Assembly (NCBI GenBank): GCA_003254905.1
Contig: QANU01006985.1
Span: 1-64,000 of the forward strand
Source: Nissolia schottii
Lineage: Eukaryota; Streptophyta; Magnoliopsida; Fabales; Fabaceae
Direction: 5' to 3'
DNA: 64,000 bases
Shown here: positions 11,313-22,595 of the stretch, piece by piece
Layout: the number at the start of each line of letters is the position of its first letter
Numbering within the stretch: position 1 is the stretch's first letter
The notes under the pieces: model-generated
What the model was told of the DNA's origin: nothing
What the model saw: only the letters and a program-made list of their open reading frames with translations
Databases searched by the model: none
Program-made: the position numbers and the translations under genes

Positions 11313-14300
11313 CTATGTGACACGGATTAGAAGTATAACCATGATAAATACGCATGTCATTACAAACATCAAAAGCCACGTAAAGCAAGAAGTCTTGGAA
11401 CTCTCGGAGTATACTGCCGTTGCTCGCACATTGGCGCGACCAGTGCTTGCCAAGCTATGCTCAATGGCTTTCTCAGTAGAATCAAGTATCTGCAAGTCAG
11501 CCATAATCAATTCATCAGTTTAACATGTTGTCATTCAAACTCCCAAATTGATATAATCATCAAGAAGAACAAGGTTATGATTAAGAATCACCACTATAAT
11601 TCCTACAGTTCGAGGTCAGAGACGCGGAACAAAAATTCTAATCATATATGCACATTGAGGATTATAAACAGCTAAAATACATGGAACAATGTATCTATGT
11701 TAATAGTATCTTACTTCTATCAGTATTACATGCAAGATTGTTTGATTAAAATTAACATTTAATTAGAGATAAAAACAGGACATTAAGAACAAATTTGACC
11801 CAGGCATTTGATCACACTCACAGTCTCACATTATTCAAAATTTGGTTACACTCAGCATTATCGTCTTACACACTGTTAATGAATTATAGACATAAGACTA
11901 GATGAAACTAAGAAAATCAGACCTTTTCAGTATTTTGCAAAGATTGGTTCATCATGAGACTACTCTCTTTGAGTTGCTTTGCCAACACAACCATCTCATC
12001 AGTCAAATCCTCTTGCAACTTTCTGCAGATTACAAAAGGAATCTTAACATAAACAACTAAAAGAGTATTGAAAGAACACGAAAGTGATACGAGTAATAAT
12101 TAATGATCATAATGCATGCAAATTGCATAGCATTTGGGAGTATAGGTGTCAAAATAATAATGATTCACAAACATCAAGAAGTCGAGTCACGAGCCAATGA
12201 TGACCAAATAAATTCCAAATTGAAGACACTGGTAATCTGGCATTAAAGTCAGTAACTTAGTTTTGATTTGTTTTCCATTTAATCAGAAGTCATTAACATA
12301 CTATCACTCTCATCTATGCTCAAACATTTAAGCATTTCATTTCTTGACACCTAACTAAGCCACCAGAAGCAGTAATCTTAAAATGTCATCTTCCAAAGTT
12401 ACCACATTCACCAGTATGGCTCACCACCGCACCACACTACAATTATCACAGCCTCATTATTCTCCAGCTGCATAATTTAAAACAATAAAAAATAAAAATA
12501 AAAACCTAACAAAAATGTGTTCTTTCTTTAAGAGAAATGCTATTCATACTTATGTTTTACGCAGAATTTATCAACCTCATATGCTGAACAAGAATCTCAA
12601 CCAATGTACCACCAACTTTGTAGTTTTGTAAATCCCATATGGCGTGATATTCATGATAAATACTATTTGCTTCTATCCATCATAAAACTTCAAGAATATT
12701 TTTACTTTAGAGGTTAGCTACTAAACCTCCTCAAAGCTATTTAGGCTTTTTAGCCATGTAATTAAAAATCCCACAATGGCATACGCCATCTACTTCTAGT
12801 GAATTGCAACAAAAAAGATATTAAAACATATGATAAGACATCAAATAATATATCCCAATACTTGACCTTAAAACATCATGCCTGCTATTTTGCTGCTGTG
12901 AATAAAATGACAAGAAACCTAACATGCATGGATTTGGATCCCTCACTTTAGAGGGTAAAGCGAGGGATCTCACCATTGAATCATTAATGTGAAAGTGGGA
13001 TTCATTCTCATTTTAATGATTCAATGGTGAGATCCCTCACTTTACCCTCTAAAGTAAGAGCTCTCACTTTAGAGAATCCTTGCCCAAGGTGCATAATAGG
13101 TTATGGATTCTACAGTGCAGTAGCAACCCACCATAACATAGACTTAAATTAATAATTCCAGTCAACAATACCTGTGCTTTTCAATGTGTGCATGAGCTGC
13201 ATCATCCAATTTAACAGGTGATGAGTGATCAATCTCAGCAGGCTCATGTGGTCTATATTCGGTATTAGAAGCAGGCCTGTTCAACGAATAAGATAAGTAA
13301 CAGCAAACAGCCTACAAAATGCATATAGCAGCAAGAAGGGCGAGCTATAGCTTACACCGATCTTCTTCTCAATCCAGAAGAAAGAGGAATCTGCTTCTTC
13401 TCCTCAATTTCAGAATGGCTTTCTTTAACATTATTCATTTCAAAGTCATTCTCAGATACTTGAATGTCAGGCTGAGTAGTGAGTAGCAATGTCAAGTGGT
13501 TAAAATGACAATCATGAAGTTTGACTATTGGGCCTAGACTAAAATCCAATGTACAGAAGTAAGAAAGATAAGATGAAATGGAAAACCCAAAAAGGGAGCA
13601 AATTTTGCTGCCTCATGATTCATTCCAACTAAGTTATAAGAATTCAGGCAATTAAGTGATTATGTACACTTTTCACAAACATGTATTATTATGATTTTCT
13701 ACATTGTGCAAAAAATCCATAGGGTTTCTTTAGTTGAGTAGGTAGAAAATAGACTGTATAGTTAAAATTATTTTGAACCAAACTGAAAATAAGAATGTTT
13801 TTCTTTGTCCAATGCCTACCATCCAATTCTAGTTCTACCCCATTCAATAACTGTACTAATGTCTCTTGACATTTTAGAAATATGAAAATTTCAAGTGCAC
13901 AAATCTCATCTTTCTGTCAATGAAATTGTCCTTTGTATTTGACGATGCACACAAAGTAACTTTAAAGGGATAGTCTGAGCATTTTACATTCTAATATATC
14001 TCTGAACTGTGAAGTATAATATATTACAAATACACACCACAGGATCAACCAACTTGGATGCAATAGCTTCAATCTTCTCTGAATACTCGTTCAATACAGC
14101 CTTTGAAATCCTGCATGCACAGACATAAATGCACACATATTCATTGAAAGAAAACATCAAATGTAGCAGGAGTATACCAATTTTGATTAATCATAAACTA
14201 TCATCAAGTCGCTTTACTTTAATCAGTTGCAGAAAAAGGGGTACAAGTTGAAAGGGAAACTTCAAGGTGAATAATATTTTCAACTGCTGTAAATACTAAA

Positions 14301-15097
14301 AAATAAGTTCATTGTACATTCCACTGTTTGCAAAACCTGCAAGTATTGTTTGAATATTAGTATATTATTCTGCAGATATCTTATCATGTTAGACATGTTA
14401 TTAGGCTAGGCATGTACTAAATTTCCTACACATGTTCATGGTCTAGAAGAAAGTATTCTATTAATTAGCGTTTTATATAACATCATCATGATGAACAGAG
14501 CATTAGAATCTTATTACTAAATAATAAATTTCTTGTATCTAGTCTTCTTTCCATTTAAACCCTAAAATTTTAACAAGTACTAATTTCTAATATTTCTGTG
14601 TTTAAACGCAAGTGAAGGCCATTCAGAATGAAAACCCGAAACTACTTAGGGTATGTTAAAATAAGGGTAAAATTTGCAAGATTTAAAATTAGCAGAAGAT
14701 TCTGTTAAGATTTATAAATTAGACATTGATGTTCTGTAGCCTCACTTATATCTGTATAATAGAATGGAAATCAAAAGACGCACATTACCTAGGTAAGCCT
14801 TCTGGTGTTCTCTCATCAGCCAATTGTTCCAGTTGTTCACGCATAGTAGCTACATACTGCAGAGTAAACAAATGATCAAGCTTTTCTTTTCCAAAGTTAA
14901 TGCTAAATTAAATAACACACACTTAAAGAAAATCAGAAAGGATTACAAGCTAACTGAGATTAACAAAACCCCAAAAATTTGAAAACAGAGTTAAGGTCTA
15001 TCTTCAACCTTACATGTACAAGTTTTGCTTGGTTTTGCTGGTGAGGTGCAGCTGCAAGCAACCTCTTCAAGTTAACTTCTATTTTATTGATTGCCAT
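11313..15097 (-). CDS. USE1: USE1-type ER SNARE (vesicle transport protein Use1)
   Basis: Coding exons (minus strand): 15014-15097, 14789-14856, 14038-14110, 13356-13471, 13172-13276, 11923-12022, 11313-11489. They sum to 723 nt (240 aa plus stop) and every junction is in phase. Use1 is the SNARE that acts in Golgi-to-ER retrograde fusion with Sec20/Sec22/Sec39-type partners. The N-terminus [18 protein letters not shown] and the helical [20 protein letters not shown] match plant Use1. The SNARE helix runs through [20 protein letters not shown] and on to [20 protein letters not shown]. The protein ends in a tail anchor ([21 protein letters not shown] region), as expected for an ER SNARE. The exon 3/exon 4 join may shift by one valine. 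The 5' UTR is probably spliced, with a 'tgctgcag' acceptor about 10 bases above the ATG. Confidence 0.92.
12926..13085. mobile_element. Fold-back MITE in a USE1 intron
   Basis: The two arms are near-perfect inverted repeats. 'actttagagggtaaag', then 'gagggatctcaccattgaat' and 'cattaa' (about 12945-12987), reappears as its reverse complement at about 13012-13055, with one difference and a loop of about 25 bases. The right arm then carries a second partial unit, 'agctctcactttagag'. It lies in the intron between the coding exons 13172-13276 and 11923-12022. The transcript strand would form a strong hairpin. Confidence 0.75.
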
Positions 15098-16560
15098 TCA
15101 AAATCCTGCAGCATTTGGCAACACAAACACAGTTACAGATACAAAACCAGCTCAACCTTTCCTTGTTCTCAAAGCAAAATAACTTAGATTATGTCTGTAG
15201 TATTAGAAGGTTTGGATTGAAACAGGCTAGGATCCTGGACCTATTAAACTATAATTCTGTGTGTAACAACAACTAACAAACACAAAAGTTTCTAGAATAT
15301 TAGGCAAAATTAAAATAGAAAAAGTATAAATAAAGATGAAACATAACCATCGTAGTCCTCAAAAAAACAGAGGTATGCCAGAAGTCAATCAATTTCGATT
15401 TTAATTTCATTTTTATAGGCACCAAAATGAAATCCAAACTGTCCATCATTTTATTTCAGCCATATATTAAATAGCCATATCATGCACAAATGTTTAAGTC
15501 AAGAAAGTAAATCTACAACTAAGAAAGATCAAATCCTAGAATCAAAATGAACAACAAAACCAAAGTCAATCGTAAATCAGCATCAACAGACGCAATCTTA
15601 TTCTTACGCATCCACACAGATCTCAAAGCGACCAATACTGAATTATAATTTCTATCAGAAAACTATTCCTAACTTGTCTCCACGAACCAAAGAGCATGGA
15701 ACACAGTCACAGACCAGCAGCACCAACAGCTCATCAAGTAATTGATTAAACTGATGGATTCTCTTCAACAAATAACTTATCAAACCATGAACGGACAGAA
15801 TAAACAAACAGATCATCATAAGAACAGAACAGTCATAAATCAACAGAGAATGTTCAAGAATTCGAAACAATGTTACGAAATTTATCAAGACGAAAAGTTT
15901 TAGATATGAGAAAGAGTGCATACGATGAGGGCGAGGTAGAAGGCGAGCTTGAAGGAGGGATTGCGGAGCTAATTAGAGAGGAGGTAGCAAAGCACGGTGA
16001 AGCTGGGAACGAGGAAATTGCATTTTAAGTCTCTCGTCGTCGATAGAGATCCAAGTTTGAATGAGAAATTTGGCATTAAGTTTCCCGGGAGAATTGAATT
16101 TGGGCGATTCAATTCGTTTTCGGTATAGATCTAGTTGAAACGGTTCGGTGTATTTCTGATTTGGAATAAACAAAAATTAAATTACAGATGATGAACGAGT
16201 AAGCACGAACACAACGAAAAACAAAAACTTAGATCAGATAGATACCGGTAAAAAAAATAAAGGAAAGCTGGTCACCGGAGAAGAGCTTCTTGCAGCCGCA
16301 AAACCGCTGCGTTCGAAGAGGCGCCGCTACTGTTGGGTCGGGGTCGTTCCTTTGATGCCTCCGGTGATCGTGACGGCGCCGCAGCTTGTGACTGTGAGCA
16401 CTGTTGCTGCTGTTGTTTCCCGCGGAGGGTATCACCGTTGCCAACGGTGGAGCGGTGGAGAGGCGATCGTATTCGGTGAAACGCAGGGTGGGTGCACTGG
16501 GGAAAGTGAAAAGGGAAATAAGGCTTGCCAATTTTTTCGCAAAACGAAAATGACAAAAAA
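15098..16560 (-). promoter_or_regulatory. USE1 upstream region: probable non-coding first exon, leader intron and promoter
   Basis: A local rise in GC at about 16265-16510 is typical of a plant first exon/proximal promoter. On the minus strand it has open frames (starting at 16556 and 16531) rich in CAG/CAA and TCC codons, but they lack known domains and do not join in frame to the USE1 ATG at 15097. I read this as a 5' UTR exon plus a leader intron down to the acceptor at about 15107. A separate small gene is not excluded. Confidence 0.4.
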
Positions 16561-18187
16561 CGAAAGAATTAAAGTATTAGAAACTGCTAATAAAAAATCA
16601 TAATAATAAAATAGTTTAATTTCTATATGTCAACCAATTACATCTGGCCATATTAATATAAATGATTAATCTTTTTTTTTTCATTCTTTAAAAAATCACG
16701 TATATTAAGAAATTTTATTAACCAATAATATACAGACTCAATTTCATTTGTGTATATTCTTATTTGGTTTAATTGGTCAAAATCATTCAAAAAAAATACA
16801 AAAATTAATTAAATTATTTAATTAAATTAGTCTCTCCATCAATTTCATACCAGTCAAGATTGACATAAAACATAATTGTGTAATTTTTCTTTATCAAAAT
16901 TGTCTCTATAATATAAAATACAAAATCAATCACTTTAATTTCTCTATTGTTTATCACATTAGTCGCTACTTTTATGAAATTAATAAAATAATTAACTTGA
17001 CTAACTTTATATTTTGCAGAAACAATTTTGGTCAAAATTTTTGTTTAAAACAAATTTGAATGAATTGAAAATCTATGTTGAGATGATTGGGATTTTTTTT
17101 CTCTAAAAAAAGAACAAAAAGTCTCAGGTCCTGCCATATAATTTGATTAAAGAGAAATTTTTATATCTTTTTTGGAGGAATAAATTTTTCTTTTTCTAAT
17201 CTATTTATTATTTGGCATGTTAGTGAATATTAATGATTTTTGGCTAAATAAAAATTTATGTTTACTAATGCGTTAATGAATAAAAATATCCTAGTAAGAA
17301 AAATCATTTGCTCCAAAAACATATGAGAAAATTTCTTTATTAAAAACTTTCTTTTATATGAAGCTGTTTACTTAACAATAACATCACTATCAATAAAATA
17401 TGATTGTTAAGTTACTTGTAATCTAAGCCACTAGGGCTGAATTAGTAACGAAGAACTTAAGTACCATGGGTTTATAAGTTCAAATTTTAGGATCACCAAT
17501 GTAATTAAAAACATTCTTGTAATCCATAAAATTAAGGTGAAAATGATAATTCAAATACACTGTGAGAAACAAAACTGAATTACGTAATATTTTATTGTAA
17601 ACAAGCCAACAATGTGCCAGTTTTACAAAAATCACCTAATGATGTAAATTACCTAATTGCTACCGGATAAAAACTTAGGGACAAATGGCCCAATAAGTTT
17701 TGATCCCAGCGGCGTGGGTCTGCTCTCTGTTCTCAGCCCATTAAGGGTCTAAATTAGCTCGAAGGGGCAAACGGTACTTCTCCAGGAGCAACCATGACTC
17801 GTGTGCATAAATAACAAACCTGAGCTAACTATCCTAACAAAGGCGCATGATCCCTGAGATCCGCCTAACTACTTGCTTGTCCCACGTAACTTAGCGTGCA
17901 AGTTACACGCATATAACAGGATAATTCACTTATAAACTTAAGGTAACTTATCATTTAACATTGCATCATGACTTCAGTGTCAGTGCCTTTACAAGTACTC
18001 ACCGGCGTCGTTCCTCGGCGAGTAAGTTATCATTGGGATCCGAGTTATTCACGGCTTAGCCAAGGTTCTGCCGTCTTTGATGGGTAACCCCGTTCTTACT
18101 CACATTAGTACAGAACACTTATGCTTAAGGTCTATCTATGACCACCTTTCAGCATGTGTCTTAATGATCCACCTAAATATGCTCTTA
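16561..18187. other. Intergenic stretch with one unclassified non-AT-rich block
   Basis: 16561-17570 is very AT-rich and appears empty. From about 17690 to 18180 base composition is more balanced, with phrases such as 'actcaccggcgtcgttcctc' and several 'ttactca'-type strings. No reading frame or RNA gene is recognisable. It looks like the body of an old transposable element, but I cannot assign a class. Confidence 0.45.
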
Positions 18188-18434
18188 GTGTTAGAATATC
18201 TATTAGAATAAAATAAAACCAGTGTTATATCTTTGATTGATTTAGACTGATTTAGTTTAACATTTAAATTGATTCTGTCTTTATATTTCTGATTATGTTC
18301 CTAACCTATAAATAGACTTTATTTCATTATAAGTGACACAACACTGATAATACAATATTTTTCTATTCTATGTAACCTCTCTCTAATCTTTTATCGTGTT
18401 CCCCTTAACCCGTTTATTCAAAATGTTTAACACT
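18188..18434 (+). mobile_element. Probable solo LTR (copia-like)
   Basis: The segment begins TGTTAGAATAT, ends TGTTTAACA, and has internal promoter-like 'cctataaatagac' (about 18306-18318), followed by 'tctctctaatc'. TG...CA termini, a TATA box at mid-length and a length of about 250 bp suit a small LTR. There is no internal region on either side and no exact target duplication visible. Confidence 0.5.
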
Positions 18435-18565
18435 CAGGACCTTTGGCATCTTTACAAACATTATACAAGCTAGCTCAACTCCACTAGACCACAGGAGGAG
18501 GCACACAGGAGCCTCCAAAATCTATTTAGCTGCCAAAGGAGACAGCGTTGACGGTTAAGTTAATC

Positions 18566-21135
18566 ATCATCTGGCCGACCATGTTGTTGAACTGCCTTCC
18601 TTTCTCGTTGGCTACTTCAATCTGTTCCAATGTCTCCACAACTTCTCTCATTGATGGCCTCACTTTGGGGTCTGCTCCAAGGCATTTGTATGCAAGTTGA
18701 GCTACTTTTAAAGCTAAATTTGGTGGATATCTGCCTTCTAACTTTGCATCATAATGCTCCTCAATTTCACTCTATTCAATATATTTGTTTTGAGCAATCA
18801 GGTAATGAACTCCGCTGATTGAGGCTAATAATAATAAATATCCTCTTGCCAGTGAGCGTCTCCATCAAAACAATTCTGAATCCATACACATCACTTTTCA
18901 CGTACAATTGGCATAAGAAGGAATTAGTGTCCACTGTCCACCAAGGTTTGAGAATGTTAGATTGGATTGAGGAAAATTTCTTAACATTAATTACCAGTGG
19001 CAATGGACTCAGGAGCAGCATGGCCATATGTACCCACAACCCGGGTTGACACGTGAGTCTCGTCAGCAGAAGGACCAAGCTTCGCTAAGCCAAAGTCCGA
19101 CAACTTGGCTGTCTATGACTGGCAAAACCAAAACATCAGACTTAATGGAGTAAAGGCAACATACTTGTTAGTTAAGATTTACATTCGAATATTTTATCTC
19201 ATTCTTAGTTTAAGTTTATCTTTATCAATTTGTTATTGTTAGGTTTATCTTTTATTTTGTCCTTATAAGTTATCCTTTATAACCACCATCTCTATATACT
19301 AAACTTCCAGCCTCCTGATATGACTCATAATTGAGTTCAACAAGTCTCTCATTCAAAATGTCCTCAAGACTGTCTAGCATTCCATTGAATTCTTCAAAAG
19401 CATGCACTGCATGCTTTGAGTTGGGAAATGGATTTTATCTTTTCACATTTCAAGATGAGCAAAATGTGATTATGGGGATATCCAATGCCTACATGATAAA
19501 ATGAAACTTACCATTTCAAGTAAGATGTTTGAGGGCTTAAAATCTCTTAATATAATTTTGTTATCTATGTAGTGAAGGAAAGCTAGTCCCCTTGCCGCTC
19601 CAATCATAACCTTTAATCGTTTGTCCCATGAAAGTGGCCGAACAGTTGCACCTCCTAAGAAGAAAAATCACGAAGCAAATATCAGAGTAGAAAACATATA
19701 TAATTCCTCAAATTGTTACACATGATGAGATGATCAATTTTGTGTGTGATAACTGATAAGGCCTCTTACTTGCAAAAAGCTGGTTTTCCAAGGTGCCGCG
19801 ATGCATATATTCATAGACTAGGAATAGTTCACCTCCTCTCCCCTAAATCCCAACAACTTTACAAGGTTTGGGAGATAAAGGCATCCTAAGAAATTAATCT
19901 CTGTCTGCACAAAGAAAAAAGGCATCAAAATGTATATAGCATCATACAATTTTAAGGTGTGAAGTGTGATTCTAAGTGTTACTGAATACCTTCCATTCAG
20001 CAACTCCTTGCACGCTTTTAGAATGGTCAGAGCCCCAAAGTCATGTACTAGTATTGTTGCTGGTTGTGTAATTGTTACTGCTAGTGCTGCTATTGGCCCA
20101 AAGAGGTGGCTGATTCCTCCAGAGTGGCTGCTATGCCCAAGTGAAGTAGAATTGTCGCTGCGCGATCGCCTAGTATTGCTAAAACTAGCAACAAACTGAC
20201 TGCTCCCTGAGATGTTGCCACACCAACACACACACTTTGTCACATTAAGTAAGGAATGAGGCTAGCAGAAAAAAGAAAACAAAAAATAAGTTGTTTATGC
20301 AGGATGTTATATTCAAATATGCAATGAAATTTCGGACAGCCTTTTAATTTGTTAATAAGTACTCTCAACGGTTGCTTCAAGTCAGGTGGCATTGCGGACT
20401 TTTTAAACAGTGCTATTTGGTGGTTGGCACTATCCCTTTCATTGGTTAATCGATTTTAAGTCATCCCAATGATAAAGTTGTTGTCTTGTGACTTGGAGGT
20501 CACGGGTTCAAATCTTAGAAACAACCTAGCCACTTGCAGGATAAGGTTGAGCCCATGTAACATCTATACTCTCTAGACCCTACTATGCACTGGGTCTTTC
20601 TTTAAAGAGTAGAAAAATACTTTTAACGTTTGCTCCATGAGCATTATCAACTATTAATTTTTAATTTTTTTTTATATATTTCAATCACTTTAAATTTAAA
20701 TATTTAAATCAAGGATAATAATGTTTATGAAACACGTGTTAAATGTACTTCTATGTGCATGCAATTATTTCTCAAAAGGGTATGAACTAATGAAGCAACG
20801 GTGCTAAAAACAAACATTCCAGGATGAATTGCTGATTTAGAAATGCAAGGGATGCTATATTCCAAGCTGCTTAGGGATTCTCTTCTAAATGATATGGATT
20901 GGCCTCAAATTAATTTTGATTTGTTCAATCTTGCAACTTGAAGCAATATTCTGTTGTGAGAGCTTTCCAAGTGTGACAAATTGAATTATATCACAAACTG
21001 ATGAGATTAAAAATTTATAAGGATCAAGGAAGTGTAGTTAAATGCATGTTGATATATGTATTTACCTGATTGATTGTTGCTGCCGGCATTGTTGCCTTGA
21101 CAAGGAGATAGAAGAAGGCTCCAACAGTTCCCCAT
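18566..21135 (-). pseudogene. Degenerate tandem copy of the receptor-like cytoplasmic kinase gene
   Basis: Exon-by-exon remnants match the intact paralogue at 22596-25829. Exon 1 (21066-21135) reads MGNCWSLLLSPCQG and keeps its donor. Exon 2 (about 20000-20215) starts GSSQFVASFSNTRRSRS, then has a 1-base loss after HLFGP. Its middle is deleted, so the glycine-rich loop and the catalytic lysine are gone and it resumes at QGVAEW. Exon 3 (about 19770-19903) has a frameshift after LLGF. Exon 4 keeps [11 protein letters not shown], and exon 5 keeps [20 protein letters not shown]. Exon 6 (18566 to about 18905) has in-frame TGA codons around 18770. Without P-loop and VAIK lysine it cannot be an active kinase. 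Confidence 0.88.
20470..20604 (+). mobile_element. Au-type SINE
   Basis: Reads 'aatgataaagttgttgtctt', then 'gtgacttggaggtcacgggt', with box B-like 'ggttcaaat' at about 20505-20513, followed by 'ttgcaggataaggttga' and 'agaccctact...gcactgggtcttt'. This is the wording of the widespread plant Au SINE (tRNA-derived head, 'gcagggtaaggctgcgtac' core). It is diverged and 5'-shortened. It lies in intron 1 of the RLCK pseudogene. Confidence 0.8.
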
Positions 21136-21557
21136 TCAGTTAATTCTGATCCGCAGTGGAACAAAGCTAAGCATAAGCATATGGTTACTAGTTTTCTCAA
21201 GAAGCAGAGGAAGCAATGGAGCAAACGTCAACTTGTCGTGTGACTTTTGGTTCAACAACGTCAACTATCACATTCAATGTACCATTGGAAAAACCGGTTT
21301 GAACTTTGGAGAGGACTTTTTTTCTTTCTCCTTTTTTTTTTTTCCTTATAATTCACTGCTCTCTTCGAGTAAAAATTGTTAAAATTTTGTTCATCTTTTT
21401 TATTTTTATCTATTTAAAAAAGTTGTCCAAATAAATTTACACATTATTAATGATGTCTTCTTATAACATACACTTATTAAATAAAATCTCTCTCGTACTT
21501 AACGATTATATTAACTTTAATCAATCATTATAAATAAAGATAATCTCAGAAGAGTTC

Positions 21558-21772
21558 TGCTATATGTACACTAAAAAATATACATCATACATACACCCTA
21601 TACTTATATACATAAAGTTTGTGTTTTAATGTCGGTAATGTTTGTGCACTTAATTAAGTATAGTTGAGAATATCATCTATAAGTTTGTAATGTTTGTGCA
21701 TTCATGAGAATAAAGTTTGTGGATTATTAATGTTGTATGTATGAGTATATAAAATTGGGTGTACATGTAACA
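21558..21772 (-). mobile_element. 215-bp MITE, copy 2 (inverted relative to copy at 7729)
   Basis: Terminal repeats 'tgctatatgtacac' and 'gtgtacatgtaaca' face each other. The reverse complement aligns over its full length with 7729-7941, with scattered substitutions. It is non-coding and sits between the RLCK pseudogene promoter and the 3' flank of the intact RLCK. Confidence 0.75.
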
Positions 21773-22350
21773 TTTTTGATCTCAGAAACCACTGTCCTCC
21801 ACCTTCTTCTTTTTTGTAATGTTCCTATCTTTGCAGTTGGAAAATATCTTCTAATTTGAATTTGACACCGATGGTTACAACTGATTAATTATTTCATGAA
21901 TACAAACTTTATATGGCTGAATTAAAAATGGAGTTGTTTACCGCTGACCGTGACTAATCTCAATTCAAAGCTTTAAAGTCATTAAAGTAGACACACCCTT
22001 CACAACAAAGCATTTTTCATACACCCGATTAAAAATTAAACCTTTGACCAAATCAGTCTATTATGTTGAACTTTGTTGGTACAATCTGCACCATATATTA
22101 AGACTTTGAAATCATTTCTTACCGTATTTATGTATTCTTTTACCCAAAATAAAATGTACAGAACAGTTATTCATAGATAAATACAATAAAACTCAAGAAC
22201 AGGGCGAAGAATTAATTAATGGAGAATTCAAGATGAACAAGGGACCTGTTTGCTTATCAATGTTGGGATCATAATTTTGGATGCACAAAAAGCTGTGTGA
22301 CACAGACTTACCCTTAGCCAATCCCTCTCCAAGGACCTAAACCCTTGATG

Positions 22351-22498
22351 TACTCCATCTATGTACTTTTAATTGTCATTTTTTACGTTTAGATACATTT
22401 TTAACACAATGCACCGGATGCAGTTGAGTGAATTTACATTGAGTCAAAACTATATCAAACATTAAAAAATGACATTTAAAAGCGATCAAGGGAGTGCA
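22351..22498. mobile_element. Small Stowaway-like MITE, 3' of the RLCK gene
   Basis: The left end 'tactccatctatgtactttt' plus 'aattgtcattttttac' is mirrored by the right end, whose reverse complement reads 'tgcactcccttgatcgctt' plus 'ttaaatgtcattttttaa'. It is about 148 bp and non-coding, located about 100 bases downstream of the RLCK stop codon, so it may overlap the 3' UTR. Confidence 0.6.
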
Positions 22499-22595
22499 TT
22501 ATAAACAAGCTCAACTGTGTTAGGCCACTGGGGCAGGCACCTTTAGTCATAAGCTCTTTGCATTCACAATCCATTCAGCTGCCAGGATGGTCAAG

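Noticed and set aside
16272-16603. Three overlapping open frames in a GC-richer block
   Set aside because: Composition-driven; none joins in phase to a neighbouring exon. Better explained as the USE1 promoter and leader.
17690-18180. Non-AT-rich block considered as an RNA gene or organelle insertion
   Set aside because: No rRNA, tRNA or plastid gene wording could be recognised; left as unclassified repeat-like DNA.
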